6,126 bases of DNA from Desulfovibrio desulfuricans (GCA_003251995.1 QKDT01000003.1:1-6126); one strand, 5' to 3'; positions 1-6,070 are shown, counted from the first letter of the stretch. Numbers and translations are program-made. The notes: generated by a model not told the origin, from the letters alone.

Positions 1-748
1 AGAGGGTGCCCGCAGTGGCTGTGACATATTTTGCCAGTTGCACGGGGATGGTACTGATGTTGCTGTAAGAAAGTACCAGAGCGAACATGAATTCCGACCA
101 GTTGAGAATGAACACAAACATGGTGGTTGCAAACAGCCCGCCCTTGATAAGGGGAATGGTCACTGTAAGGTGGGCCATAATTCGCGAGCGCCCGTCAAGC
201 ATTGCAGCCTCTTCAATCTCTCGCGGCAGATCGTCCACAAAGCTTTTGAGCATCCATGTGGAGAACGGCAGCGTTACAGCCACATAAATGGCGATCAGGC
301 CGGAATAGCTGTCGATGAGGTTCAAGGTCGAAAACATGATCACAAAAGGCACGGCGATCGCCGCAGGCGGAAACATGCGCCCGGAAAGGATGATCAGCGG
401 TGTGGCTTTGCTGCCGTTGCCGTACCGTGAAATGCCGATGGCTGAAAAAAGCCCGATAATCACAGAGATGCAGGTGGAAATAAGGCTGGCAAGCACTGAT
501 CCAAATACGGCCTTGGTGGCAGACTGGCTCACGCCGCCCACGCCATATTCGCGCAGGGCATCCGGGTCAAAGAGCGTTTTAAAATTGATGAGCGTCGGCT
601 GTGAGGGAACCCAGATGGCGGGCGAGGCGTTCCAATCCGTAGGCGGCTTGATGGATGTCATCACAATCCAGAATATGGGAAACAGCACGACTACCAGGGC
701 CATAGCCATAAGCACGGCCTGCACAAGGCTTAAGGGTTTGCGTTGCAT
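1..748 (-). CDS. ABC transporter permease, MalG/UgpE type (partial, C-terminus off the left edge)
   Basis: Inner-membrane permease subunit of a CUT1-type (carbohydrate uptake) importer, pairing with the permease encoded just upstream. I translated 249 codons by hand from ATG at 748-746 to the window edge; the frame is open throughout. The protein begins MQRKPLSLVQ and has hydrophobic segments at about residues 10-31, 78-106, 115-141, 147-165 and 205-228. The cytoplasmic EAA loop that docks on the ATPase is clear at about 179-204: EEAAMLDGRSRI, then a TIPL segment and GG. Family members are usually 270-300 residues, so roughly 25-45 residues with the last membrane segment are missing. The start is fixed by AGGAGG at 755-760, six bases upstream. 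The ATG shares one base with the TGA of the preceding permease gene (TGATG), implying translational coupling. The family is certain; the substrate is unknown. Confidence 0.95.
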   Translation of the reverse strand, partial: MQRKPLSLVQAVLMAMALVVVLFPIFWIVMTSIKPPTDWNASPAIWVPSQPTLINFKTLFDPDALREYGVGGVSQSATKAVFGSVLASLISTCISVIIGLFSAIGISRYGNGSKATPLIILSGRMFPPAAIAVPFVIMFSTLNLIDSYSGLIAIYVAVTLPFSTWMLKSFVDDLPREIEEAAMLDGRSRIMAHLTVTIPLIKGGLFATTMFVFILNWSEFMFALVLSYSNISTIPVQLAKYVTATAGTL

Positions 749-1686
749 CAGCGGCCTCCTCGCAAAAGTTGGTCGCGGACAGGGGCCAACAGCATGTGTA
801 CCAGTACCAGAGATCCCAGCAGCACAAGAAAGGCCGCCGCAGCTCCGTAGGCAAGCTGAAAGTCATTGAAGGCCAGCTTATAGATATACAGACTGATGGT
901 TTCAGTGGAGGAACCCGGCCCACCGCGTGTGAGCATGAAAACTTCATCAAACAGCTTTATGATTTCCATGGAGCGGATGACAAAGGCCACAATAATAACA
1001 GGTTTGAGCATGGGCATGACCACACGCCAAAAAACCTGACCGGGGCTTGCGCCCAAAATGACCGCCGCGCGGACGGGATTTTCGGGGATGGAATTGAGGC
1101 CTGAAAGCAAGATCAAAAAGAACAGCGGCGTCCAGTGCCATACTTCGGTAATGATGACTGCCGTCACCGCCAAAGGCGCACTGCGAAACCACTCAACAGA
1201 GGTCTTGGCGCCAAAAATAAACTCCAGGATCTGATTGATGGGGCCATTGGACTGAAACAGCATCCAAAAAATATAGCCAACCACCACGGGCAAAATCATC
1301 ATGGGCGTAAGAAAGGCTGAAAAAAGCAATGATTTGCCCCGGAACTCGCGCATAAACAGCACCGCCAACCCCAAGCCAAAAGAGAACTCCAGGGCCAGGC
1401 AGATGACAGAGATGAGCAGAGTGCGCAGCACCGCGTATAAAAAGCGGGTATCGTACACCAGCAGTTCGCTGTAGTTGTCAAACCCAATAAACGGGGCATC
1501 AAACAGAGAACCCCTGGTGGGCGTCCAGTCGGTAAAACTCATGTACAGGGCCACCAGCAAGGGCAATACCAGCACAACAAGCGAAACTACCTGTCCAGGC
1601 GTGGTCAGCGCTCTGCCTACGCCTGATCCGGGTTTGCGCCCGCCGCCGGTTTTTGCGCGGGAATCTGTAGCTATGGAATCATTCAC
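748..1686 (-). CDS. ABC transporter permease, MalF/UgpA type
   Basis: Inner-membrane permease of 312 residues, the usual length for UgpA-like CUT1 permeases. After a basic, glycine-rich N-terminus, hydrophobic segments lie at about 31-50, 85-112, 118-144, 170-197, 225-240 and 280-301, giving six spans. The EAA-type coupling loop is at about 202-231 (ENPVRAAVILGASPGQVFW, then RVVMPMLKP). The LTRGGPG motif at 252-258, followed by an ST-rich stretch and a YIY..AF segment, is typical of the MalF/UgpA side of the heterodimer. The start is GTG at 1686-1684, supported by GGTGAGGT at 1693-1700 with six bases of spacing; the nearby ATG at 1682 is out of frame. The gene follows the solute-binding protein gene by 53 bases and overlaps the next permease gene by one base. 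Transport role is firm from family; the transported compound is not evident. Confidence 0.96.
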   Translation of the reverse strand: MNDSIATDSRAKTGGGRKPGSGVGRALTTPGQVVSLVVLVLPLLVALYMSFTDWTPTRGSLFDAPFIGFDNYSELLVYDTRFLYAVLRTLLISVICLALEFSFGLGLAVLFMREFRGKSLLFSAFLTPMMILPVVVGYIFWMLFQSNGPINQILEFIFGAKTSVEWFRSAPLAVTAVIITEVWHWTPLFFLILLSGLNSIPENPVRAAVILGASPGQVFWRVVMPMLKPVIIVAFVIRSMEIIKLFDEVFMLTRGGPGSSTETISLYIYKLAFNDFQLAYGAAAAFLVLLGSLVLVHMLLAPVRDQLLRGGR

Positions 1687-1690
1687 GGGT

Positions 1691-1700
1691 GTACCTCACC
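1691..1700 (-). promoter_or_regulatory. Ribosome binding site of the MalF-type permease, abutting a hairpin
   Basis: On the minus strand this reads GGTGAGGTAC and ends five bases before the GTG start codon. Its first two bases (1699-1700) are the last two bases of the hairpin at 1699-1722, so a folded hairpin touches the ribosome binding site. The nonamer GTGAGGTAC also occurs ahead of the solute-binding protein start at 3309-3317. Confidence 0.7.
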
Positions 1701-1722
1701 GGCGGCCCGTGAGGGCCGCCGG
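1699..1722 (-). repeat. Perfect GC-rich hairpin between the binding-protein and permease genes
   Basis: An inverted repeat with ten-base arms, CCGGCGGCCC at 1699-1708 and GGGCCGCCGG at 1713-1722, around a four-base loop at 1709-1712. Every pair is Watson-Crick and nine of the ten are G-C or C-G at each position checked. On the transcript it is followed by UGAGGUACACCC, not by a U-tract, so it is not a standard intrinsic terminator. In maltose-type operons a hairpin in this place protects the upstream binding-protein message and lowers permease output; the same role is inferred here. Confidence 0.8.
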
Positions 1723-1739
1723 AAACTGTTGGCTGTTTG

Positions 1740-3305
1740 TTACCACTTATCTGCGCCGCTGGCCTTTTTAATGGGATCGGCAAGGTTTTTCGCCAGAGCA
1801 AGCCACGACTTTTTGACCTTTTCGCGGCCCACACGGCGGGTGATACGGTCAAAAACGCGTGCGGCCTCGTCCAGAGCTTCCTTGGGCTTTTTGGCCCCGG
1901 TCATGCAGGCATGCACCTGCTTGTCCAGGGCATCCTGATATTCAAAGCCACCGGGCAGGCAGAAGTCGGGCACGGTGTTGACCATGTTGTCATACAGCGT
2001 GTGGAGATAGTCTTTGGAGTAGGTGTCCACCAGACGCTGCGTGGGCTCAAGCATGTGGTTGATGCGGTAGGGATCGGAATAACCGCCAAGGTAGGGGATG
2101 GCATCCGCAGAAATTGTGGGTGAGGTCATCCACTGTGCATAGGCGTATGCCAGCTCGGGGTTGGCGGAGTAACGCGAAACCGCATAGCCGTAGCCCCAGC
2201 AGAACAGGCCCGCATACAGCAGAGAACCGTCGGCAAGGGTGTCGGCGGGCATGACCGTAGCGGCGATTTTGCCCGTGGTGGCGGGGCCGGTAGAAGGCGC
2301 TTTGGCGTACTTGAAGCCAGAGGGCCAGCAGATGTCCATAAAGCCTTCGCCACGACCAAAAGCATTGTAGTTGGAAGACCAGGTAAAGCTGAAAGCGTCG
2401 GGGTGCAGGTACTGGTTCATCGCCAGCATGTCTTCCAGGGCCGCCACGCCTTCGTCAGAGTTGAAGGTGGGGTTCATTTCCTTGTCAAAGTACAGCCGTC
2501 CCTTGGAAACAAGGCGCTGCATGAACATCCACTTTACATAGTAGGGCGAGCGGTATTCAAGGCTGCCGTAAAAACCCTTGGCGGGGTCGTGCATGAACTT
2601 GGCAAGATTGTAGTATTCTTTCCAGGTCTTGGGCACGTCGAGCTTGTAGCCAAACTTGTCTTCAAAGGCCTTGGCCTTTGCGGGGTCGGTAAGGTGGTCG
2701 GAGCGGCAAAGAAGGGTGATCTGGTCGCCGTCGTTCAGCAGACCGGCAACACGTCCGTTATACAACTGGGCATGGTGGCTGGCGGGAAAGACCACGCCCC
2801 ATTCCTTGTTGAAAATTTCGGGGTTGTACTTGTTTGTCCAGTCGGTGAGGTCATAGATCACGCCGGAATCTATCCAGTCGGGATAGGACATGGCGGTGGG
2901 CATCATCACATCATAGCGCCCCGTCTTTGCCACAGCTTCCTGCATGCCCTTGGTATGCACAACCTCGTCAGGCTCTTCGATGAACTCCAGCGTGATGCCC
3001 AGTTCGTTTTTCCACTTGTCGGCATAGGGCGTCATGTTGCCGATGGAGCCTGTGGGAATAAGCAGGGTCAGCGTTTTTTTGGTGGCCTTGGCGGCAGCGG
3101 CTTTAGCCAGCTCCCAGGCGCGTTCTTCTGAACCCTTGATGGCGGCAAAAGCCTTTACTGCGCCAAGCGGCGAAAGGCTCACCGCGTTGGCAACCATGCT
3201 GGCTACGCCCAGAATAGCCATGCTGCGCAGGAAACCACGTCGCGTAAGCTTCCCCGCATCAAAGTCTGCCAGTACCTGATCAATTGTTCCGTGCTGTTCT
3301 TCCAT
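1740..3305 (-). CDS. ABC transporter solute-binding protein, family 1 (CUT1-like), Tat signal
   Basis: Extracytoplasmic binding protein that would deliver the substrate to the two permeases encoded downstream. From ATG at 3305-3303 it has 521 residues. A twin-arginine signal is visible: TRRGFLRS at 21-28 followed by a hydrophobic stretch at about 29-50, with possible cleavage near the AFAA at 52-55. The mature part opens with a beta-strand (TLTLLIPTGS) and later shows YDVMMPTA and GVIYDLTDW, typical of family 1 binding proteins. An open frame extends upstream to a GTG at 3317, but that codon lies inside the TGAGGT that serves as ribosome binding site five bases before the ATG, so I chose the ATG. 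No lipobox cysteine follows the signal, so it is probably soluble in the periplasm. At over 500 residues it is far larger than PotD-type polyamine-binding proteins. The ligand cannot be predicted. Confidence 0.95.
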   Translation of the reverse strand: MEEQHGTIDQVLADFDAGKLTRRGFLRSMAILGVASMVANAVSLSPLGAVKAFAAIKGSEERAWELAKAAAAKATKKTLTLLIPTGSIGNMTPYADKWKNELGITLEFIEEPDEVVHTKGMQEAVAKTGRYDVMMPTAMSYPDWIDSGVIYDLTDWTNKYNPEIFNKEWGVVFPASHHAQLYNGRVAGLLNDGDQITLLCRSDHLTDPAKAKAFEDKFGYKLDVPKTWKEYYNLAKFMHDPAKGFYGSLEYRSPYYVKWMFMQRLVSKGRLYFDKEMNPTFNSDEGVAALEDMLAMNQYLHPDAFSFTWSSNYNAFGRGEGFMDICWPSGFKYAKAPSTGPATTGKIAATVMPADTLADGSLLYAGLFCWGYGYAVSRYSANPELAYAYAQWMTSPTISADAIPYLGGYSDPYRINHMLEPTQRLVDTYSKDYLHTLYDNMVNTVPDFCLPGGFEYQDALDKQVHACMTGAKKPKEALDEAARVFDRITRRVGREKVKKSWLALAKNLADPIKKASGADKW

Positions 3306-3309
3306 CTCG

Positions 3310-3315
3310 TACCTC
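3310..3315 (-). promoter_or_regulatory. Ribosome binding site that decides the binding-protein start
   Basis: On the minus strand TGAGGT lies here, with ACGAG between it and ATG at 3305. The in-frame GTG at 3317 overlaps this site and has no comparable purine-rich sequence ahead of it, so translation should start at 3305, giving a protein four residues shorter than the longest open frame. Confidence 0.65.
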
Positions 3316-3406
3316 ACGTCTGGTTGGAATAGATATGGCTTATTGGGGGGGATAGCCTGATGCCCTTAGTTGCTGGCTGACCTTTGTTGGACAAGGGGCA
3401 GCGTTG

Positions 3407-4507
3407 TTACAGACTGTAACGCGTGTATGCGCTGGAGCAGGGATTGCCGGGGCAAACCTCAAACCAGCCCGATTCTGGATCCATAACAATGCCAAATGTT
3501 GTGTGGAATGCGGTGGTTTCTGCCTCGCCGTCAAAGCCGTGCGCGCAGATGCACCGAGGATAGTTGGTGTGATCGCAAGTAAGTTCTTTCAGAAGCTCCG
3601 GGGTAATGGCCCCGTGGTGGCGGTGCAAAAACTTGTCTGCAACCTGTTTACGCACCATTGATCCACCGTGGCTGAGCCAGTTGGGCGCTTCAAACCGGCG
3701 CATTGTCGCCCCAACATAGTGGTTGGTGTGGGCGATGGCACCGTTGATCTCCAACAGTTCGTAGCTGGTGGCAGAGGTTTCTGCGCAAAATGCTATGCCT
3801 GATCCGGCGAGCTGATAGTTGATGCCTGTGGCACGGGGTGAAAAGATAACCGCGCCCAGTGCATCGCCAATACGTTCTGCCATCAGGGCTTTGCGCATGA
3901 TGAAGGGATAGATAACGCCCGGTCTGGCGTCGGTGGCCACAACCTTGTTGATCACAGCGCCTATGCCAGCACTGTTGAGTCCATTGAGGCCAAGCACACC
4001 GGCAAAGGTCAGCACCAGAGATGAAGGGCCGGATTTTGGCGTTATGCGCAGGATACAGAGATATTTTTCGTAATATTTTTCCATATCATAGGTCTGGCCT
4101 ATGTAGGCGTGCGCATCTGCGCCAGCCTCCTGCGTCACATTAAAGGTGGTGCAACCCCAAAGGGCATTGGGCAGCGCTTTGCCGCCCAGCGATGGCGCGC
4201 GCAGATCTTCCAGCTCAAGAAAGCAGTTCAGATACAGGATTTCGTTAAAATCAACGCCCGCGCCGTCGGCAATGCCGTGCATTTCTTCCACAAGATCGGG
4301 CGCGAATGTTTCAAGAAACCCCAGGTTGCGCAGGCAGAAGGTGTGCAGTTGTTGCGCATCGGCGCGCAGATAGGCGTTGTTGGCCTGATGTACGGCGGTT
4401 ACGGAGTCCGCAAAATCGCGGATAAGCGACTTCATGGCCTCGCCGTGGGTAAAGCCCATGTCATAGGGGCTGCCGGTCAGGTCCAGTACAGGAATGGGAG
4501 TGGGCAT
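3407..4507 (-). CDS. Peptidase C45 / acyl-CoA:6-aminopenicillanate acyltransferase-like Ntn-hydrolase
   Basis: Amide hydrolase or acyltransferase of the N-terminal-nucleophile superfamily, 366 residues, a normal length for the family. Members are made as precursors that cleave themselves before a cysteine, which then becomes the nucleophile. Here the expected site is Gly118-Cys119-Thr-Thr (Cys codon at 4153-4151), matching the Gly-Cys-Thr-Thr junction of Penicillium isopenicillin N acyltransferase. Other family landmarks are HGEAMKS at 21-27, GQTYDM at 137-142, GLNGLNSAGIGAVINK at about 173-188, HTNHYVG at 260-266 (Asn262 is a candidate oxyanion-hole residue) and the CDHTNYPRCICAH block at 311-323. 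No signal peptide is visible, so it should act in the cytoplasm. The ATG at 4507 has GGAG at 4514-4517 ahead of it. It lies between the ligase and transporter genes, suggesting an amide made by the ligase or imported by the transporter as substrate. Bacterial members have varied substrates and true penicillin acylation is unlikely. Confidence 0.93.
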   Translation of the reverse strand: MPTPIPVLDLTGSPYDMGFTHGEAMKSLIRDFADSVTAVHQANNAYLRADAQQLHTFCLRNLGFLETFAPDLVEEMHGIADGAGVDFNEILYLNCFLELEDLRAPSLGGKALPNALWGCTTFNVTQEAGADAHAYIGQTYDMEKYYEKYLCILRITPKSGPSSLVLTFAGVLGLNGLNSAGIGAVINKVVATDARPGVIYPFIMRKALMAERIGDALGAVIFSPRATGINYQLAGSGIAFCAETSATSYELLEINGAIAHTNHYVGATMRRFEAPNWLSHGGSMVRKQVADKFLHRHHGAITPELLKELTCDHTNYPRCICAHGFDGEAETTAFHTTFGIVMDPESGWFEVCPGNPCSSAYTRYSL

Positions 4508-4527
4508 AAATTTCTCCGTTGAGTGGG

Positions 4528-4563
4528 GCGCACAGGGCAGCGGTGCGTTTCTGCCCTGTGCGC
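4528..4563 (-). repeat. Perfect 13-bp-stem hairpin between the ligase and Ntn-hydrolase genes
   Basis: Inverted repeat GCGCACAGGGCAG (4528-4540) and CTGCCCTGTGCGC (4551-4563) with a ten-base loop, all thirteen pairs perfect. It starts about ten bases after the ligase stop codon and ends about ten bases before the GGAG of the next gene. On the transcript it is followed by CCCCACUCAACGG, without a U-tract on either strand, so a standard Rho-independent terminator is unlikely. More probable roles are a stability or processing element, or partial attenuation between the ligase and the rest of the operon. Confidence 0.82.
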
Positions 4564-4573
4564 GCTGAAGGGG

Positions 4574-5950
4574 CTACAGCAATTCCATGTAGTAGTCCCA
4601 TTCCCATTGATCGACACGGTTGTTGAACGCCTCCGTGCCGTAATCGGGGAATTTTTCGCGGGCCATGGCTACCTCGAATTTTTTCACGGCGGTAACCAGC
4701 TTGATGAATTCGGGGTGCAGCACGGCGTGCAGGTCGGTATCCTGCTCAAACGCTTCCACGGCCTCATCAAGGGTGAAGGGCAGTCGGGGAACATCCGTGC
4801 GGGTGTAGGCGATGTCGGTGATGGGGGCGGGAAGTTCCGGCTTGGACTTAATGCCAGCAAGACCGGCAGCTAGCGTGCTGAGGGCCAGCAGATAGGGGTT
4901 TGTGCCGCCACAGGCAAGGCGGTTTTCAAAGTGCGTGCTTTGGCCCCGGCAGCCTTTCAGGCGCACGCCTACAGTGCGGTTTTCCATGCCCCAGGTGGCG
5001 CTGTGCGGGGCAAAGGAATTGACGCGGTAGCGCTTGTAGCAGTTGATGGTGGGCGCGGTGAACACGGTATTGGCCCTGGCGTGCTTGAGCACCCCGGCAA
5101 GGAAGTTGCGTGCAAGTTCGGTAAGGCCAAATTCCGCGTCGGGATCATTAAACGCGTTAAGCCCGGTTTTTTTATCAATAAGGCTGACGTGGAAGTGCGA
5201 GCCGGAGGCGCTGGAATTGATAAAGGGCTTGGTCATCCAACTGGCTATGTATCCGTGCTGCAAGGCAATTTCCTTGGTGCCCATCTTGTAAAGAAAGGCC
5301 GTGTCAGCAGCGGAGAGGCCGTCTTCGTAATAAAGGTTCAGCTCCTGCTGACCGGGGCCATGTTCCGAATTCTGCGTGATAATGCGCACCCCGGCCTCTT
5401 CCATCTTGCGCATGAGGTCGTAGGTAAAGTCGATGTCAAAGTTGTTTTTGAGTGTGACAAAGATGGGCTGCCCGTCGTACACGGGCTTTTTTGTATTCTT
5501 GTCAAAAACATAGAATTCAAATTCGTAGCCGAGGCGGCAGATGTAGCCCATTTCATCAAAGTCGTTGATGATCTTTTTCAGCAGCAGACGGGGTGAGGCC
5601 ATGGCTGGCGTGCCGTCGTACCAGTATGGGTCTACGGTGATGTTGGCGGTGTTGGGAACCCAGGGCAAAACGTGGAATGTGGACAGGTCGGGCACCGTGC
5701 AGTGGTCGGCAAACGAAACTTCCTCGGCATAGCCTGTGCCAGTGGGAACCATGGACTGAATATCCAAGCCCAACAGGCCGCCGTAAAAGTTCAAGCCATT
5801 ATCGAGATAATCCATGAAACTGTTCACAGGAACAGTTTTGCTGCGTGATACGCCGTGCAGATCCGCCTGTTCAAAGCGGACAAACTGAATGTTATGGTCT
5901 CTGATGCTTTTTTTTATGGCGTCGATACTCTGCGACCTTGATTGCGGCAT
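4574..5950 (-). CDS. Glutamine synthetase-fold ligase, probably gamma-glutamyl-amine ligase type
   Basis: ATP-dependent ligase of the glutamine synthetase family, 458 residues. The N-terminal beta-grasp domain contains FEQADLHGVSRSK at 26-38. The catalytic domain shows the metal/glutamate site GYEFEF at 141-146, SEHGPGQQE at 195-203, the ATP-site SGSHFHVSL at 249-257 (His252), YKR at 305-307, ENRTVGVR at 323-330 and FENR plus NPYL at 341-354. By eye alignment to enteric GlnA, Glu327, which handles the ammonium ion, is replaced by Phe313, and Arg355 by His340; other ATP/phosphate arginines (307, 325, 330, 344) are kept. No adenylylation tyrosine motif is evident. This pattern resembles PuuA/GlnA3-like enzymes that join glutamate to an amine, not ammonia-assimilating GlnA. 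Start ATG at 5950 has AGGAG at 5958-5962, seven bases away. First gene of the operon. Family certain; amine substrate inferred. Confidence 0.95.
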   Translation of the reverse strand: MPQSRSQSIDAIKKSIRDHNIQFVRFEQADLHGVSRSKTVPVNSFMDYLDNGLNFYGGLLGLDIQSMVPTGTGYAEEVSFADHCTVPDLSTFHVLPWVPNTANITVDPYWYDGTPAMASPRLLLKKIINDFDEMGYICRLGYEFEFYVFDKNTKKPVYDGQPIFVTLKNNFDIDFTYDLMRKMEEAGVRIITQNSEHGPGQQELNLYYEDGLSAADTAFLYKMGTKEIALQHGYIASWMTKPFINSSASGSHFHVSLIDKKTGLNAFNDPDAEFGLTELARNFLAGVLKHARANTVFTAPTINCYKRYRVNSFAPHSATWGMENRTVGVRLKGCRGQSTHFENRLACGGTNPYLLALSTLAAGLAGIKSKPELPAPITDIAYTRTDVPRLPFTLDEAVEAFEQDTDLHAVLHPEFIKLVTAVKKFEVAMAREKFPDYGTEAFNNRVDQWEWDYYMELL

Positions 5951-5960
5951 GTTGGTGCTC

Positions 5961-6002
5961 CTAGAAATGTTTCTGCCTTACGCCCGGAAAAGGGCGTTTC
6001 AT
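5961..6002 (-). CDS. Possible 13-codon leader peptide upstream of the ligase gene
   Basis: ATG at 6002-6000 begins MKRPFPGVRQKHF and stops at TAG (5963-5961). A full AAGGAGG lies at 6011-6017, eight bases before the ATG, which is the strongest Shine-Dalgarno in the window. The stop codon overlaps the AGGAG (5958-5962) of the ligase gene, an arrangement suited to translational coupling. The coding part also contains a six-pair hairpin (5980-5997). The peptide is basic, has no run of one regulatory amino acid and matches nothing I recognise. If transcription starts at the sigma-54-like element just upstream, the Shine-Dalgarno would not be in the mRNA and this would not be translated, so the call depends on the true start site. 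Confidence 0.35.
   Translation of the reverse strand: MKRPFPGVRQKHF
5980..5997 (-). repeat. Small hairpin in the ligase mRNA leader
   Basis: ACGCCC at 5980-5985 and GGGCGT at 5992-5997 pair perfectly around a six-base loop. It is inside the possible leader ORF and about 18 bases upstream of the ligase ribosome binding site. No U-tract follows on the minus strand. It could modulate access to the ligase ribosome binding site or be incidental. Confidence 0.45.
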
Positions 6003-6019
6003 ACCAATGGCCTCCTTAT

Positions 6020-6036
6020 TTCAATTCGCGTGCCAA
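6020..6036 (-). promoter_or_regulatory. Candidate sigma-54 (RpoN) promoter for the operon
   Basis: The minus strand reads TTGGCACGCGAATTGAA. The first eight bases match the -24 consensus YTGGCACG exactly, and TTG of the -12 element follows at the correct spacing (four bases after the G). The only departure is GA instead of GC at the -12 dinucleotide. A start near 6008-6009 is predicted, giving a leader of about 58 bases. Sigma-54 control fits nitrogen-related ligases. A competing sigma-70 reading on the same strand is TTGTCA (6041-6046), 17 bases, TGAAAT (6018-6023), which predicts nearly the same start. Confidence 0.45.
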
Positions 6037-6039
6037 CGT

Positions 6040-6067
6040 TTGACAACGCAGTTGTTGTATGTAATAT
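6040..6067 (+). promoter_or_regulatory. Candidate sigma-70 promoter for the divergent gene
   Basis: A consensus TTGACA at 6040-6045 and TAATAT at 6062-6067 are separated by 16 bases. The predicted start is near 6074, about 30 bases ahead of the divergent start codon, in AT-rich DNA. Its -35 box shares bases with the alternative minus-strand -35 (TTGTCA, 6041-6046), so the two transcription units are controlled from overlapping DNA. Confidence 0.5.
6043..6055. promoter_or_regulatory. Short palindrome in the divergent promoter region, possible operator
   Basis: ACAACGCAGTTGT is a perfect inverted repeat with five-base arms and a three-base centre. It overlaps the plus-strand -35 box and lies just upstream of the sigma-54-like element. 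A second CAACG copy at 6034-6038 is ten bases, one helical turn, from the one at 6044-6048. A regulator bound here would cover both promoters; the binding factor is unknown. Confidence 0.35.
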
Positions 6068-6070
6068 GCT

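Noticed and set aside
315..869. Plus-strand open frame (184 codons) across the two permease genes
   Set aside because: It crosses the junction of two genes with clear permease motifs on the other strand and resembles no family.
2403..3131. Long plus-strand open frame (242 codons) opposite the binding-protein gene
   Set aside because: It is antisense to a clearly recognisable solute-binding protein, has low-complexity composition and no recognisable domain or good ribosome binding site.
3381..3397. Possible hairpin CCTTTGT/ACAAGGGG in the gap after the Ntn-hydrolase gene
   Set aside because: The RNA stem has an internal C-A mismatch and no following U-run, so no terminator is supported there.
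3406..3420. Perfect inverted repeat GTTACAGACTGTAAC over the Ntn-hydrolase stop codon
   Set aside because: Only six AT-rich pairs with a three-base loop, mostly inside coding sequence and with no U-tract; too weak to call a terminator or operator.
4931..5596. Plus-strand open frame (221 codons) opposite the ligase gene
   Set aside because: The minus strand has well-conserved glutamine synthetase motifs through this whole stretch; the antisense frame is a by-product of its codon use.
5951..6010. Glutamine riboswitch or amino-acid attenuator ahead of the ligase gene
   Set aside because: The leader is short, I see no conserved glutamine-riboswitch core, no run of regulatory codons and no terminator-like stem with U-tract.
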